From Salinibacterium sp. (lineage in GTDB: Bacteria > Actinomycetota > Actinomycetes > Actinomycetales > Microbacteriaceae), in NCBI GenBank assembly GCA_019638845.1, contig JAHBSZ010000001.1, positions 434,001 through 498,000 on the forward strand: a stretch of DNA of 64,000 bases. Reading direction: 5' to 3'. Under the pieces are notes generated by a model. The model worked only from the letters and a program-made list of their open reading frames with translations, was not told where the DNA came from and made no database searches. Position numbers and translations under genes: made by a program. Positions 47,902 through 57,225 of the stretch are shown piece by piece (positions within the stretch are counted from its first letter, which is position 1; each line of letters begins with the position of its first letter).

Positions 47902-48144
47902 GTGGCCAGTTCAGTTGACAAAGATGCGGCAGCACTCGGCGACGTAAGCGGTCTAAGTTTTGAACAGGCTAGGGACGAACTCGTGCTGGTCGTCGCAGAG
48001 CTCGAGCAGGGTTCCTCGAGCCTTGAGCAGTCTCTTGCTCTCTGGGAGCGCGGTGAGGCGCTTGCCCAACGCTGCGAAGAATGGCTTATCGGCGCGCGCG
48101 CTCGCCTCGACGCTGCGCGATCACAGAACTCGTCGGCGGGCTGA
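47902..48144 (+). CDS. xseB: Exodeoxyribonuclease VII small subunit
   Basis: 80 residues, normal for XseB. The signature is GLSFEQARDELVLVVAELEQ, then GSSSLEQSLALWERGEALAQ and CEEWLIGARARLDAA. It wraps the coiled coil of XseA. GTG 47902 lies nine bases after the xseA stop; its ribosome-binding site is absent, but a TAGAAT hexamer is present. The last base of its stop is the first base of the next ATG. Confidence 0.96.
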   Translation: MASSVDKDAAALGDVSGLSFEQARDELVLVVAELEQGSSSLEQSLALWERGEALAQRCEEWLIGARARLDAARSQNSSAG

Positions 48145-48773
48145 TGGCCCGGAAGCAACCACCGGTCGTTGCCGAACTGGGCAGACCCGAGACTGCCGAC
48201 GAGACTGCCGCTCGAAAGTCCGAAACGTCGCGTCGACACCGAGCCAACCAGACCTTGCTCAACCTCGTTGTGGCGCTGCTCGGGTCGCTACTCGTGGTGC
48301 TGTTTCTGGTGACCGTCGTGGTGCGGCCGACTCCTCCCCCGACGATCGGTATCGATTACGCTGCCGTCGCGGGCGAGGCTCAAGTCGACGCGAGCGAGAT
48401 GCTCCTGGCTCCGGTGCTTCCCGAAGGCTGGTCGGCGAACGACGCCCGATTCGAGAAAAAGCAGCAAGTACCCACGTGGTACATCGGATTCCTCACCCCG
48501 GGAGAGCAGTACATCGGTCTCGACCAAGGGCTCGGTGCAAACCCCACGTGGCAGGCAGCGCTCCTCGACAACGTCAACCAGACCGCTACCGTCACGATCG
48601 ACGGGATCGAGTGGGCGGTGTTCGACCAACGCACGGCAAGCGATCCCGGCAACTACGCCTTCTCGCTCGCGACGACGCATGGTGACAGTACGATCCTGTT
48701 GCACGGCACGGCCTCTGACGAAGAATTCCAGATACTGGCAACCGCCATCGCCGCACAGTGGGAGGCACAATGA
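48144..48773 (+). CDS. DUF4245 membrane-anchored extracytoplasmic protein
   Basis: 209 residues from ATG 48144, coupled to xseB (TGATG). A basic N-terminus, one membrane helix (LLNLVVALLGSLLVVLFLVT, about residues 40-60) and an extracytoplasmic domain with VLPEGWSANDARFEKKQQVP, YIGFLTPGEQYIGLDQGLG and the C-terminal LATAIAAQWEAQ, the DUF4245 pattern. In Actinobacteria it regularly lies between xseB and the fructose-bisphosphatase or fumarase genes. Function unknown. Confidence 0.9.
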   Translation: MARKQPPVVAELGRPETADETAARKSETSRRHRANQTLLNLVVALLGSLLVVLFLVTVVVRPTPPPTIGIDYAAVAGEAQVDASEMLLAPVLPEGWSANDARFEKKQQVPTWYIGFLTPGEQYIGLDQGLGANPTWQAALLDNVNQTATVTIDGIEWAVFDQRTASDPGNYAFSLATTHGDSTILLHGTASDEEFQILATAIAAQWEAQ

Positions 48774-49390
48774 GTTCGGGTCGTACGCCGTCGCAGGTCT
48801 GGCGCGAGATGGTTCGCGGCAATGATCGATTCATTGCAGGCGAACCACAGCATCCTCGCCAAGACGTCGAGCGCCGCGAAGAACTCGCACTGAAGCAATC
48901 ACCCCACGCGGCCCTGTTTGGCTGCAGCGATTCTCGTCTCGCGGCCGAGATCATCTTCGACAAGGGCATCGGCGACCTGTTCGTCGTGCGCAATGCTGGG
49001 CAAATCATCTCAGAGTCGGTGATCGGCTCACTCGAGTATGCGGTCGGCGTACTGGGCGTGCCGCTCATCCTCGTCTTGGGGCACGACGAGTGCGGTGCCG
49101 TTCGCGCCGCCATCGACTCGCAGGGGCCTGATGCTCCCGTGCTTCCTCCGCACATTGCGAACTTGGTGTCGAAGATCGTTCCCGCGGTCAAGCGCGTGCA
49201 GGAACACAGCGAGATCGTCGACTCGCAGGATGTCGGTCGCGAACACCTCCGCGACACGATCGCGGAACTGTTGGAATCCTCTGAGCTCATCAGCGACGCG
49301 GTCGCCGCCGGTACTCTGGCAGTCGTAGGCGCCAACTACCGCCTGCGCGAAGGACGTGCGGTACCCGACGTCATTCTCGGCGATGTCTGA
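48770..49390 (+). CDS. Beta-class carbonic anhydrase
   Basis: 206 residues from ATG 48770 with GGAGG 5 bases before it and an ATGA overlap with DUF4245. Zinc ligands are Cys52 and Asp54/Arg56 dyad in ALFGCSDSRLAAE, His105 and Cys108 in VLGHDECGAV. It interconverts CO2 and bicarbonate in the cytosol, supplying carboxylases. Position in the xseAB-fumC cluster is usual for Actinobacteria. Confidence 0.95.
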   Translation: MSSGRTPSQVWREMVRGNDRFIAGEPQHPRQDVERREELALKQSPHAALFGCSDSRLAAEIIFDKGIGDLFVVRNAGQIISESVIGSLEYAVGVLGVPLILVLGHDECGAVRAAIDSQGPDAPVLPPHIANLVSKIVPAVKRVQEHSEIVDSQDVGREHLRDTIAELLESSELISDAVAAGTLAVVGANYRLREGRAVPDVILGDV

Positions 49391-49455
49391 GCGTTCTTCT
49401 TACCTCCACCACTGAACTCACCCAACCGCCAGGCAACACGTAAAGGACGAGCGCT

Positions 49456-50853
49456 GTGAGCAGCACCCCCGAATTCCGTATCGAGCACGACACCATGGGC
49501 GAGGTTCGGGTTCCCGCGAACGCGCTGTACGCGGCGCAGACCCAGCGTGCGGTGGAGAACTTCCCCATCTCAGGCTCGGGCCTGGAGCCTGCACAGATCA
49601 TCGCCCTTGCGCGCATCAAGCGGGCGGCGGCCATCGTCAACGGCGAGCTGGGCATCCTCGATGCTGGTATCTCGGGTGCGATCGTCGCCGCGGCGGACAC
49701 CCTCATTGCCGGTGAGCATCACGACCAATTTCCCGTTGACACCTATCAGACCGGTAGCGGCACCTCGTCGAACATGAACATGAACGAGGTGCTCGCCACT
49801 CTGGCGACGACGACACTCGGCGCGACAGTGCACCCCAACGACCACGTGAACATGTCGCAATCATCCAACGACGTGTTCCCGACTTCCGTGCATCTCGCTG
49901 TCACGGGAGCCTTGATCTCCGACCTCATCCCCGCCCTCGAACACCTGGCCGCCTCGCTCGACGCAAAGGCGGTTCTCTGGAAGGACGCAGTCAAGTCGGG
50001 GCGCACCCACCTCATGGATGCCACTCCCGTCACTCTGGGGCAGGAATTCGCGGGCTACGCTCGCCAGGTTCGTCTCGGCATCGCGCGAATCGAGTCGGCG
50101 ATCCCTCGTGTTGCCGAAGTCCCCCTTGGCGGCACGGCGACCGGTACGGGCATCAACACGCCGAAAGGCTTCCCACAGCGGGTCATCACGGTGCTCGCCG
50201 AGAACTCGGCACTGCCGATTACCGAGGCGCTCGACCACTTCGAGGCCCAGGGCGCACGCGACGGTCTCGTCGAGGCATCGGGCGCCGTGCGCGTGCTCGC
50301 GGTGTCGCTGACCAAGATCTGCAACGATCTGCGCTGGATGGGCTCCGGCCCGAACACGGGCCTAGGCGAACTGCACATTCCCGACCTGCAGCCCGGCTCA
50401 TCCATCATGCCGGGCAAGGTCAATCCCGTGATTCCCGAGGCCGTGCTCATGGTCTGCGCCCGGGTGATTGGCAATGACGCAACGATTGCGTGGGCCGGTG
50501 CGTCGGGCAACTTCGAACTCAACGTCGCGATCCCCGTCATGGGCACCGCCCTTCTCGAGTCGATCCGTCTTCTGACAAATTCGTCGAGGGCGCTCGCCGA
50601 CAAAACCATCGACGGGCTCGAGGCAAACCTCGTTCGCGCCCTTGCCCTTGCCGAGTCATCACCCGCGATCGTTACCCCGCTCAACAAGATCATCGGCTAC
50701 GAGTCGGCTGCGAAGATCGCCAAGCATTCGGTGGCGACCGGCCAAACGGTACGCGAAGCGGTGATCGACCTCGGGTTCGTCGAGCGCGGCGAGATCACTC
50801 TCGCGCAACTCGATGTCGCGCTCGACGTGATGTCGATGACCCACCCCGGCTAA
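49456..50853 (+). CDS. fumC: Fumarate hydratase class II
   Basis: 465 residues from GTG 49456 with AAAGGA upstream. Superfamily signature [15 protein letters not shown] near residue 320, with [20 protein letters not shown] at the N-terminus and [19 protein letters not shown]. It hydrates fumarate to malate in the TCA cycle. Aspartate ammonia-lyase has the same fold, but the cluster context and the N-terminal sequence favour fumarase. It ends 13 bases before a convergent gene. Confidence 0.93.
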   Translation: MSSTPEFRIEHDTMGEVRVPANALYAAQTQRAVENFPISGSGLEPAQIIALARIKRAAAIVNGELGILDAGISGAIVAAADTLIAGEHHDQFPVDTYQTGSGTSSNMNMNEVLATLATTTLGATVHPNDHVNMSQSSNDVFPTSVHLAVTGALISDLIPALEHLAASLDAKAVLWKDAVKSGRTHLMDATPVTLGQEFAGYARQVRLGIARIESAIPRVAEVPLGGTATGTGINTPKGFPQRVITVLAENSALPITEALDHFEAQGARDGLVEASGAVRVLAVSLTKICNDLRWMGSGPNTGLGELHIPDLQPGSSIMPGKVNPVIPEAVLMVCARVIGNDATIAWAGASGNFELNVAIPVMGTALLESIRLLTNSSRALADKTIDGLEANLVRALALAESSPAIVTPLNKIIGYESAAKIAKHSVATGQTVREAVIDLGFVERGEITLAQLDVALDVMSMTHPG

Positions 50854-50866
50854 CCGAGGCGAACGG

Positions 50867-51655
50867 CTACTTCGGAACGTCGACCTTCGGGATCGCGTCA
50901 CCGTTGAGCGTCTCCACCGAGCGCTCGCCCAGCGATGTGCTGAGGGTGATGGGGATGAGCACGGAGCCACCGACGGCATCACCCAGCGGGCATCCGGCGA
51001 CGTTGTCGGGGGTGGCGGGCACTGCGCCGGACGCGTCAGGCGTGGGGTCGGGAAGACCGTAGTAGATGGCGATCTGCACCGCGGAATCGGTCTCGATGAC
51101 GACTGCCTCGCGCGGGATGCACAGCACGGACCCGCGCACGTTGACGACGAGATCTGCCGGACCGATTCCAGAGAACCCTTCGGCCGGCGTCGACCCGATA
51201 TAGCCGGGCGGCGCTGGGTTGCCCAAGAGTCGGAATGTCTTGAGCTCAAGCAGGTACGACGGCAGCTCCGCGAGTTCGTCGAGGTTCTGGTAGCCGATGA
51301 TGGGAACCTCGACGAGATTCTCCGGCTCTGTGGCTGATCCGTAGACCGAACGGTTCACGAGCTGAGGGTCAGGAGCTCCCCACATGACCTGCACGGGCGA
51401 GATGAGACGCTCCGGCTGAGACAGGGACTCGACGACAACGGGTGCCGCGCTGAGCGCCGCGACGAGGCCCAAGCCCAGAGCGCCCACTCCCGAGAGCAGT
51501 CGTCGCCAACCGTAGGACGCACCCCCGGGTTCGTGAGTGTGGGGGTTCGAGACACTCCACGCGGAGAGCACACGCCACTGGCTGCGAGGCGCGAGTAGCC
51601 CCCAGAGGAAAAAGATCCCCAGACTCGCTGCAAACACCCCGAATACCCACGTCAC
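50867..51655 (-). CDS. Membrane protein with extracytoplasmic C-terminal domain, function unknown
   Basis: 262 residues. Two hydrophobic segments (MTWVFGVFAASLGIFFLWGL and about residues 52-78) flank a short cytoplasmic loop with RSQWRVLSAWSVSNPHTHEP. The rest is exported: LDELAELPSYLLELKTFRLL, ending in a Pro/Asp-rich region with two cysteines (SVLCIPREA; VAGCPLGDA). GTG 51655 is preceded by TAGGGT with a seven-base gap, suggesting a leaderless start. Between fumC and phoH. I do not recognise a domain in the exported part. Confidence 0.82.
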   Translation of the reverse strand: MTWVFGVFAASLGIFFLWGLLAPRSQWRVLSAWSVSNPHTHEPGGASYGWRRLLSGVGALGLGLVAALSAAPVVVESLSQPERLISPVQVMWGAPDPQLVNRSVYGSATEPENLVEVPIIGYQNLDELAELPSYLLELKTFRLLGNPAPPGYIGSTPAEGFSGIGPADLVVNVRGSVLCIPREAVVIETDSAVQIAIYYGLPDPTPDASGAVPATPDNVAGCPLGDAVGGSVLIPITLSTSLGERSVETLNGDAIPKVDVPK

Positions 51656-51662
51656 GTGGTAG

Positions 51663-51668
51663 ACCCTA
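51663..51668 (-). promoter_or_regulatory. Putative -10 element of the membrane protein gene 50867-51655
   Basis: Minus-strand TAGGGT ends seven bases before GTG 51655; no ribosome-binding site lies between. Confidence 0.4.
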
Positions 51669-51732
51669 CGTGGTTCCTCCCCCGATCGGCGACCGGCTCT
51701 CCGGCAGCCGGTCGTCCGATCCGGAGATTTAC

Positions 51733-53106
51733 TCAGGCAAGTTCGTTTGACTCCAGCATCTCGGTTACCAGCGCTGCAATTGCGGAACGTTCCGATCGGG
51801 TGAGGGTGATGTGTCCGAAGAGCGAGTGCCCCTTGAGAGTCTCGATCACCGATGCGACGCCGTCATGACGACCCACACGCAGGTTGTCGCGTTGAGCGAC
51901 ATCGTGGGTGAGCACAACCCGTGAGTTCTGACCGATGCGGCTCAGCACCGTCAGCAAGACGTTTCGCTCGAGCGATTGCGCCTCGTCGACGATCACAAAG
52001 GCATCGTGCAGCGAACGACCTCGGATGTGGGTGAGCGGGAGGACCTCGAGGATTCCCCGTTCGAGCACCTCGTCGAGCACGTTCTGTGAGACGACGGAGC
52101 CCAGGGTGTCGAACACTGCCTGAGCCCACGGATTCATCTTCTCGGCGGCATCCCCGGGCAAGAAGCCAAGCTCCTGCCCGCCGACCGCGTAGAGGGGTCT
52201 GAAGACCATGATCTTCTTGTGCTGCTGCTTCTCGAGTACCGCCTCCAAGCCCGCACACAAGGCGAGCGCGGATTTCCCGGTGCCCGCCCGTCCACCGAGC
52301 GAGACGATGCCGATCTCCGGATCGAGCAGGAGATCGATGGCCAGCCGCTGTTCCGCCGAACGTCCGTGCAGCCCGAAAATGTCCCGGTCGCCGCGTACCA
52401 GCTTCATCTCACCGCGTTCCGCGACGCGCCCCAGGGCCGATCCGCGGTCGGAATGGATGATCAGCCCGGTGTTCACGGGGAGGTCCTCCACGAGACGAGA
52501 GTGCAGCTGCTCGTTGTCGTACAGCTGTGCCATCTGCTCCGACGAGAGGTCGATGTCCTTCTGTCCCGTCCAACCAGAGTCGACCGCAAGCTCGGCGCGA
52601 TACTCTTCGGCCGCGAGTCCGATTGACGCCGCCTTCACCCGCAACGGGAGATCCTTCGAGACGACTGTGACCGCGACTCCGTCGTTGGAGAGGTTGAGCG
52701 CCACGGCCAGGATGCGGGAATCGTTGTCGCCAAGTTGCAGACCCGACGGGAGCACCGACATGTTCGAGTGGTTGAGCTCGACGCGAAGGGATCCGCCGTC
52801 GCCCACGGCAATAGGGAAGTCGAGACGTTCGTGTTGGACACGCAACTCGTCGAGATTGCGCAATGCCTGCCGTGCGAAGTACCCGATCTCTGGGTCATTG
52901 CGTTTCGACTCGAGTTCCGTGATCACGATCACGGGCAGCACCACGTGGTGCTCGGCGAAGCGGAATATTGCCTTGGGATCGGAGAGAAGTACCGAGGTAT
53001 CGAGCACGTAGGTGCGTTCGAGTTGCCGCGTCAAAGATTCGGCCTGCGCCACGCCCTCCGCCCCGGTCTGGTTTCTCGTCGACTTCGGGTTGGCTAGCTC
53101 GGCCAC
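51733..53106 (-). CDS. PhoH-like ATPase with N-terminal PIN domain (PhoH2)
   Basis: 457 residues from GTG 53106, which has GGGGATGGA at a fair distance; GTG 53112 is an alternative. The N-terminal PIN nuclease domain has [20 protein letters not shown] (first Asp) and further acidic residues ([24 protein letters not shown]). The C-terminal PhoH domain has Walker [17 protein letters not shown] and Walker [14 protein letters not shown]. Such PIN-PhoH proteins act as RNA helicases/RNases in mycobacteria. Preceded by a 207-base gap that contains an inverted repeat. Confidence 0.93.
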   Translation of the reverse strand: MAELANPKSTRNQTGAEGVAQAESLTRQLERTYVLDTSVLLSDPKAIFRFAEHHVVLPVIVITELESKRNDPEIGYFARQALRNLDELRVQHERLDFPIAVGDGGSLRVELNHSNMSVLPSGLQLGDNDSRILAVALNLSNDGVAVTVVSKDLPLRVKAASIGLAAEEYRAELAVDSGWTGQKDIDLSSEQMAQLYDNEQLHSRLVEDLPVNTGLIIHSDRGSALGRVAERGEMKLVRGDRDIFGLHGRSAEQRLAIDLLLDPEIGIVSLGGRAGTGKSALALCAGLEAVLEKQQHKKIMVFRPLYAVGGQELGFLPGDAAEKMNPWAQAVFDTLGSVVSQNVLDEVLERGILEVLPLTHIRGRSLHDAFVIVDEAQSLERNVLLTVLSRIGQNSRVVLTHDVAQRDNLRVGRHDGVASVIETLKGHSLFGHITLTRSERSAIAALVTEMLESNELA

Positions 53107-53211
53107 GTGCACTCCATCCCCGGGGTGCAGAGCACCCGGATCCAGTCTGCGAAGACGGCCGGTGCGTTGTCTGGCAACACTCTTGCGAAACGAACTTACG
53201 TGGCCGTCTCG

Positions 53212-53230
53212 ATCAGGCGCCGTGCCTGAT
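53212..53230. other. Inverted repeat in the region upstream of phoH
   Basis: ATCAGGC (53212-53218), five-base centre GCCGT, GCCTGAT (53224-53230): perfect 7+7. It lies 106 bases before the PhoH start and 84 bases after the aminotransferase stop. It could be a hairpin ending the aminotransferase transcript or an operator; no T-run follows. The rest of 53107-53313 shows nothing else I can identify. Confidence 0.4.
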
Positions 53231-53313
53231 AGCTCGACGCTAAGCCTCCAACGATTCAGCCGAGCATCCGACACACCGCCAATTGTGTCTGGAAGGTAAA
53301 AGGTTGCCGACGT

Positions 53314-54447
53314 TCAGGGGTTGATGGCGCTGGCAAAAGAGGTGAATGCACCACGCAGCATCGTGAAGGTGTCCTCGCCAGTAGTCACGTGCGGGCTCAA
53401 CCGCACCGACCCCGCGCGCGTGGTCGAGGTGATCCCGTGATTGTGCAGCGACGCCGTCAGGAGAGTGAGCTGATCCGGTTCTGGCGCCAGTACGACGATG
53501 CCGGCGCGCTCGTCCTCTGCTCGCGAAGACGTAACATCGAGTGCGAATTCGTCCGCGAGGTCGATGATGCGTGACACTTTCTCCGCCAGCCGGGCGGCAA
53601 TGGTGGGGATGCCCACACCCTCGATTTCCTCCAACGCCGCCGCGAACCGGGCCTGTGCAATCGGGTCGGGATTGCTGATGCTGAAGGCGCGCGCCCCTCG
53701 GCTCGGTGGAAGCACCTCGGTAGGAGTTCCCTCCGCGTCCGTGCCGCTGAACCCGGACAACACCGGTACCAGCGCAGCGACGGCGCGGTCGCTGAGCGCG
53801 AGGAATCCGGTGCCCCACCCGGCGCGCACCCACTTCTGACCACCCGCCACGACGACGTCCGCTACCTCATATGGAGCATCGACGACACCGAAGCCCTGGA
53901 TCGCGTCGACGATCAACAGGCGGTCGCCGATGACTTGGCGGATGCCTTCGAGATCAGCGAGGTAGCCAGTCCGGTAGTCCACGAGGCTCACCTCGACCGC
54001 CACGGTAGACGGGTGCAGTTGCTGCTTGATGTTGCCGGGAGTGACCCGGCCATGGTCGGTTTCCAGCCAGCGAGGCGTGAGGGCCCCGAGGGCATTGGCG
54101 GAGCGTGCGACGGCATAGGTGTTGCTGGCGAACTCGGCGGGTGACAGCAGCACCTCGCCGGTGAGCCCAAACATCGTGTGCATGAGCCCTTGGCTCGTGT
54201 TCGGTTGGAACACCACCTGATCGGCACGAAAACCGGTCAGCGCAGCAACCGCGCCCCGCACACGGGCATCCTGCTGGACGAGGGTGTCGAGCGTTCCGTA
54301 CCGCGCCCGACCGAGCAGGCTCGACATCGCACTTTCCTCATCGCGGGCGGTACGCCCGATCGGTGCACACCTGGCGAAATCGAGGTAGCCCGGCTCCTCA
54401 CTGAACCGTTGGATGAAGTCGTCCATCGCGATCGTGCCCGCGGTCAC
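53314..54447 (-). CDS. Class V-fold PLP-dependent aminotransferase/lyase
   Basis: 377 residues. PLP-binding Asp181 and Gln184 are in LLIVDAIQGFGVVDAPYE and the Schiff-base lysine is K205 in VVAGGQKWVRAGWGTGFLAL. The fold is that of the cysteine desulfurase/kynureninase group, but the mobile-loop cysteine of desulfurases is not seen. VRLSPHVTTGEDTF near the end is the usual C-terminal Arg motif. The GTG start overlaps the prenyltransferase stop (GTGA), so it is coupled. The substrate is unknown. Confidence 0.88.
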   Translation of the reverse strand: MTAGTIAMDDFIQRFSEEPGYLDFARCAPIGRTARDEESAMSSLLGRARYGTLDTLVQQDARVRGAVAALTGFRADQVVFQPNTSQGLMHTMFGLTGEVLLSPAEFASNTYAVARSANALGALTPRWLETDHGRVTPGNIKQQLHPSTVAVEVSLVDYRTGYLADLEGIRQVIGDRLLIVDAIQGFGVVDAPYEVADVVVAGGQKWVRAGWGTGFLALSDRAVAALVPVLSGFSGTDAEGTPTEVLPPSRGARAFSISNPDPIAQARFAAALEEIEGVGIPTIAARLAEKVSRIIDLADEFALDVTSSRAEDERAGIVVLAPEPDQLTLLTASLHNHGITSTTRAGSVRLSPHVTTGEDTFTMLRGAFTSFASAINP

Positions 54448-55235
54448 TGGCCAAACCTGCGCTGCCGTCGAGAGAAGTCCCTGAGCGCGCGAAGAAAGTC
54501 GACCTCGCGCAGGTCGGGGCCAAGGGCCTCAACGAAATAAAACTCGCTGTGTGCGCTCTGCCAGAGCATAAAGTCGCTGATGCGCTGCTCTCCCGAGGTA
54601 CGGATGACTAGGTCGGGGTCGGGCTGCCCACCCGTGTAGAGGTGCTCGCCAATGAGCTCGGGCGTCAGCAACTCTGCGAGCGCGTCGAGCGTGCCCCCTT
54701 CGCTTTCGTGCGCCTGTACGATGCTGCGCATGGCGTCGGCGATCTCGCGCCTGCCGCCGTAGCCGATAGCAAGGTTCACATGCAGTCCGGCATTGCCTGC
54801 CGTGCGCTTCTCCGCTTCTGCGAGACGCTTCTTGAGGGCATCCGGGAGACCCTCGCTCGAACCGACGTGCTGTACCCGCCAGTCGCGGAAGTGCGACAAG
54901 TCTTCGGCAAGGTCACCGATGATCTCGAACAGGCTCTCGAGCTCGACACTCGTTCGACCGGTGAGGTTATCGGTCGACAGGAGGTAGAGCGTGGCCACCG
55001 AGATTCCGAGGTCATCGCACCAGACGAGGAACTCCCGATACTTGGCAGCGCCAGCCCGGTGACCCTGTGCCGCGGTATCCAACTCGCGAAGCTTCGCCCA
55101 CCGCCGGTTGCCGTCGATGATCATGGCAACGTGGCGCGGTAGCGACTGGGTCGCCAGAAAGCGCCTGAGCCTCCTCTGGTAGAGGCCATAGAGAAGCTCG
55201 CGACCGAGGGGAAACTGGCGCTCACTCACATGCAT
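54444..55235 (-). CDS. uppS: cis-prenyl diphosphate synthase (isoprenyl transferase, UppS family)
   Basis: 263 residues. Catalytic Asp41 in MIIDGNRRWAK, then YLLSTDNLTGRTSVEL, AIGYGGRREIADAM and the C-terminal DLVIRTSGEQRISDFMLWQS, FYFVEALGPDLREVDFL. The AIGYGG and N-terminal LLYGLYQRRL regions resemble the short-chain (Z,E-farnesyl diphosphate) synthase of Actinobacteria rather than the long-chain UppS. ATG 55235 is given; GTG 55229 is the better start if the TAGCGT at 55236-55241 is its -10 element. Confidence 0.93.
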   Translation of the reverse strand: MHVSERQFPLGRELLYGLYQRRLRRFLATQSLPRHVAMIIDGNRRWAKLRELDTAAQGHRAGAAKYREFLVWCDDLGISVATLYLLSTDNLTGRTSVELESLFEIIGDLAEDLSHFRDWRVQHVGSSEGLPDALKKRLAEAEKRTAGNAGLHVNLAIGYGGRREIADAMRSIVQAHESEGGTLDALAELLTPELIGEHLYTGGQPDPDLVIRTSGEQRISDFMLWQSAHSEFYFVEALGPDLREVDFLRALRDFSRRQRRFGQ

Positions 55236-55241
55236 ACGCTA
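55236..55241 (-). promoter_or_regulatory. Putative -10 element of the prenyltransferase gene
   Basis: Minus-strand TAGCGT ends six bases before GTG 55229, which would be a leaderless start two codons inside the ATG 55235 frame. Confidence 0.4.
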
Positions 55242-55280
55242 GTCCAACACGCTGCCCAGCTTCTGCGTGCGGTGCTGTCG

Positions 55281-55286
55281 TACACT
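55281..55286 (+). promoter_or_regulatory. Putative -10 element of the hemolysin III gene (leaderless)
   Basis: TACACT ends six bases before ATG 55293; no ribosome-binding site. Confidence 0.5.
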
Positions 55287-55292
55287 GGCGCC

Positions 55293-55997
55293 ATGACGGC
55301 GCCCGACCTCCCCAACCTCCCACTTCTCGAGGATGAGATCACCTACGGCACTGCCGAGGTCAAGCCCACCTGGCGTGGGTGGATCCACGCGGGAACCTTC
55401 CCCGTCGCTATCGTCCTCGGGATCATCCTCGTCGCGCTCGCCGACGGTGTTCCGGCGAAAGTCAGCACGTCAATATTCTTTGCGTGTTCGCTTCTGTTGT
55501 TCGGAACCAGCGCGCTCTACCACCGCATCAACTGGAACCCCCGGGTCAAGGGGATCTTCAAACGAATCGACCACGCGAACATCTTCCTGCTCATCGCGGG
55601 TTCTTACACCCCGATTACCGTGCTGTGCCTCGCACCCGAGAAGGCCACCCTGCTGCTCTGGTTGGTGTGGTCCGGAGCCGGTCTCGGAATCCTGTTCCGG
55701 GTTTTCTGGGTGGGTGCCCCGCGGTGGCTGTACGTCCCGCTGTACGTGCTACTCGGCTATGCGGCGCTCGTCTTCATCGTCGACTTCTTCCAGGCCAACG
55801 CCGCGATGATGACGCTCATCCTCGTGGGTGGCCTGCTCTACACGGCGGGCGCCGTGTTCTACGGGCTCAAGCGGCCCAACCCGATCCCTGGCGTGTTCGG
55901 ATTCCACGAGATCTTCCACACGCTCACGCTTCTCGCGTTCCTGTGCCACTGGACGGGCATTCTGCTGGTCGCGCTCAATCCTCCGCTGCTGGCGTAG
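55293..55997 (+). CDS. Hemolysin III family (PAQR) membrane protein
   Basis: 234 residues from ATG 55293. Seven hydrophobic segments. Family motifs: FGTSALYHRINWNPRVKGIF (SxxYH), RIDHANIFLLIAGSYTPITV (D-H-A/IFLLIAGSYTP) and the C-terminal FGFHEIFHTLTLLAFLCHW. The conserved Ser, Asp and three His residues are proposed metal-binding sites of the PAQR superfamily, which includes hydrolase-like members. The physiological role in bacteria is unclear. Its end overlaps the convergent gene by 23 bases. Confidence 0.94.
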   Translation: MTAPDLPNLPLLEDEITYGTAEVKPTWRGWIHAGTFPVAIVLGIILVALADGVPAKVSTSIFFACSLLLFGTSALYHRINWNPRVKGIFKRIDHANIFLLIAGSYTPITVLCLAPEKATLLLWLVWSGAGLGILFRVFWVGAPRWLYVPLYVLLGYAALVFIVDFFQANAAMMTLILVGGLLYTAGAVFYGLKRPNPIPGVFGFHEIFHTLTLLAFLCHWTGILLVALNPPLLA

Positions 55998-56268
55998 CGC
56001 TTCCGTCCGGCGTTTCGCCCGCCTCGGCGGCGAGCTTCTCCTGTACCTCCGCGCGGTAACGCACCCGACGCACGCGACGCACCATGTCCAGAATCAGCAG
56101 CACGGTAATGGCCGCGATCAAAAAGGTCACGGCAAAGCCGACGATTCCGGGTGTTACCGCGTTCACGTCGCCGGTGAATTCCCCGGGCGCGGGAGTCGGG
56201 GTGGGGTCGGCAAGCCACACGATCACGTGGCTGGCGAGCGGGCTACTGGCGAGCACGGCGAACATCAT
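55975..56268 (-). CDS. Small single-span membrane protein
   Basis: 97 residues. A hydrophobic N-terminus (MMFAVLASSPLASHVIVWLA), a Pro-rich exposed loop (PTPTPAPGEF), a membrane helix (PGIVGFAVTFLIAAITVLLI) and a basic-to-acidic cytoplasmic tail (RRVRRVRYRAEVQEKLAAEA). It starts at the codon adjacent to the mca stop, so it is cotranscribed with mca. Similar small proteins lie beside mca in other Actinobacteria. Function unknown. Confidence 0.82.
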   Translation of the reverse strand: MMFAVLASSPLASHVIVWLADPTPTPAPGEFTGDVNAVTPGIVGFAVTFLIAAITVLLILDMVRRVRRVRYRAEVQEKLAAEAGETPDGSATPAAED

Positions 56269-57162
56269 TCAGTCCTCATTCGGATTCTCATCACTGGTGA
56301 TGCCGGCGAACAGGTCGCTCTCCGGCATGCTGGTCTCAACAGCCGACGTGACGAGCTGAAAATCCTCGTACGGCCACGCTTCGCGCTGAACGTCGTTCGG
56401 CCAGAAGAAGAACTTGTCATCCGGGGCGACCTGGCTGGCATGCGAGCGTAGCGCGGCATCCCTAACTTCAAGGTGGTCGCCCACGTGGACGTGCGTCGTC
56501 GCCTCAAACGGGCGCTCGCGCATCCATTCACGCAGTTCCGCCATATCGGCCGCGCGTTCATGCCCTACCGCGAGGAGCGCATCGTAGACAGCACCGATCT
56601 TCCTCGAGTTGAAGATGCGGTCGTAGTAGACCTTGGGAATGCGCCAGGGCTCGCCTTGGTCGGGGTAGCGCATGGGGTCGGCGGCGGCCTCCCACGCGTA
56701 CATCGACAGTTCGTGCGTACGAATATGGTCGGGGTGCGGGTACCCGCCGTTTTCGTCATAGGTCACCAAGACCTGCGGGCGGATCTCCCGGATGACCCGC
56801 ACCAGCGGTTCTGCGGAGATCTCGAGCGGTATCAGGGCGAAGCAATTCGCGGGAAGCAAGTCTGACCGGTCGCGCGTGTAGTTCTCGGGAAGACCGGAAT
56901 CTGTGTAGCCGAGCCAACGGTGCTCGACGCCCATGACCTGCTGCGCTCCGGCCATCTCCCTGCGCCGCAGGCCCGCGATGTCACGATCGGCCATGGCTCG
57001 CTCGGCCAGTGCCTCGTTTTGCACGTCGCCCCGCTCGCCACCCGTGCAGCTCACAACAGTGACCCGAGCCCCCGAGCGCACATAGTGGGCGTAGGTAGCG
57101 GCGCCCTTGCTCGATTCGTCATCGGGATGGGCGTGTACTGCGAGAAGCCGCCTGGTTGTCAT
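56269..57162 (-). CDS. mca: Mycothiol S-conjugate amidase
   Basis: 297 residues. PIG-L/LmbE zinc hydrolase: VHAHPDDESSKGAATYAHYV (H12, D15, E16) and YPHPDHIRTHEL. The SSKG after HPDDE and the C-terminal FFFWPNDVQREAWPYEDFQL are typical of Mca rather than MshB. It cleaves mycothiol-toxin conjugates so that the mercapturic acid can be exported. With the MshB-like gene at 6188 it shows that the organism makes mycothiol. Confidence 0.94.
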   Translation of the reverse strand: MTTRRLLAVHAHPDDESSKGAATYAHYVRSGARVTVVSCTGGERGDVQNEALAERAMADRDIAGLRRREMAGAQQVMGVEHRWLGYTDSGLPENYTRDRSDLLPANCFALIPLEISAEPLVRVIREIRPQVLVTYDENGGYPHPDHIRTHELSMYAWEAAADPMRYPDQGEPWRIPKVYYDRIFNSRKIGAVYDALLAVGHERAADMAELREWMRERPFEATTHVHVGDHLEVRDAALRSHASQVAPDDKFFFWPNDVQREAWPYEDFQLVTSAVETSMPESDLFAGITSDENPNED

Positions 57163-57225
57163 CGCAGCACCGAACTCCTGTGGTTTGCCTTTAGCCTTGA
57201 AGCAACAAGCCTAACGGAGAGACCA

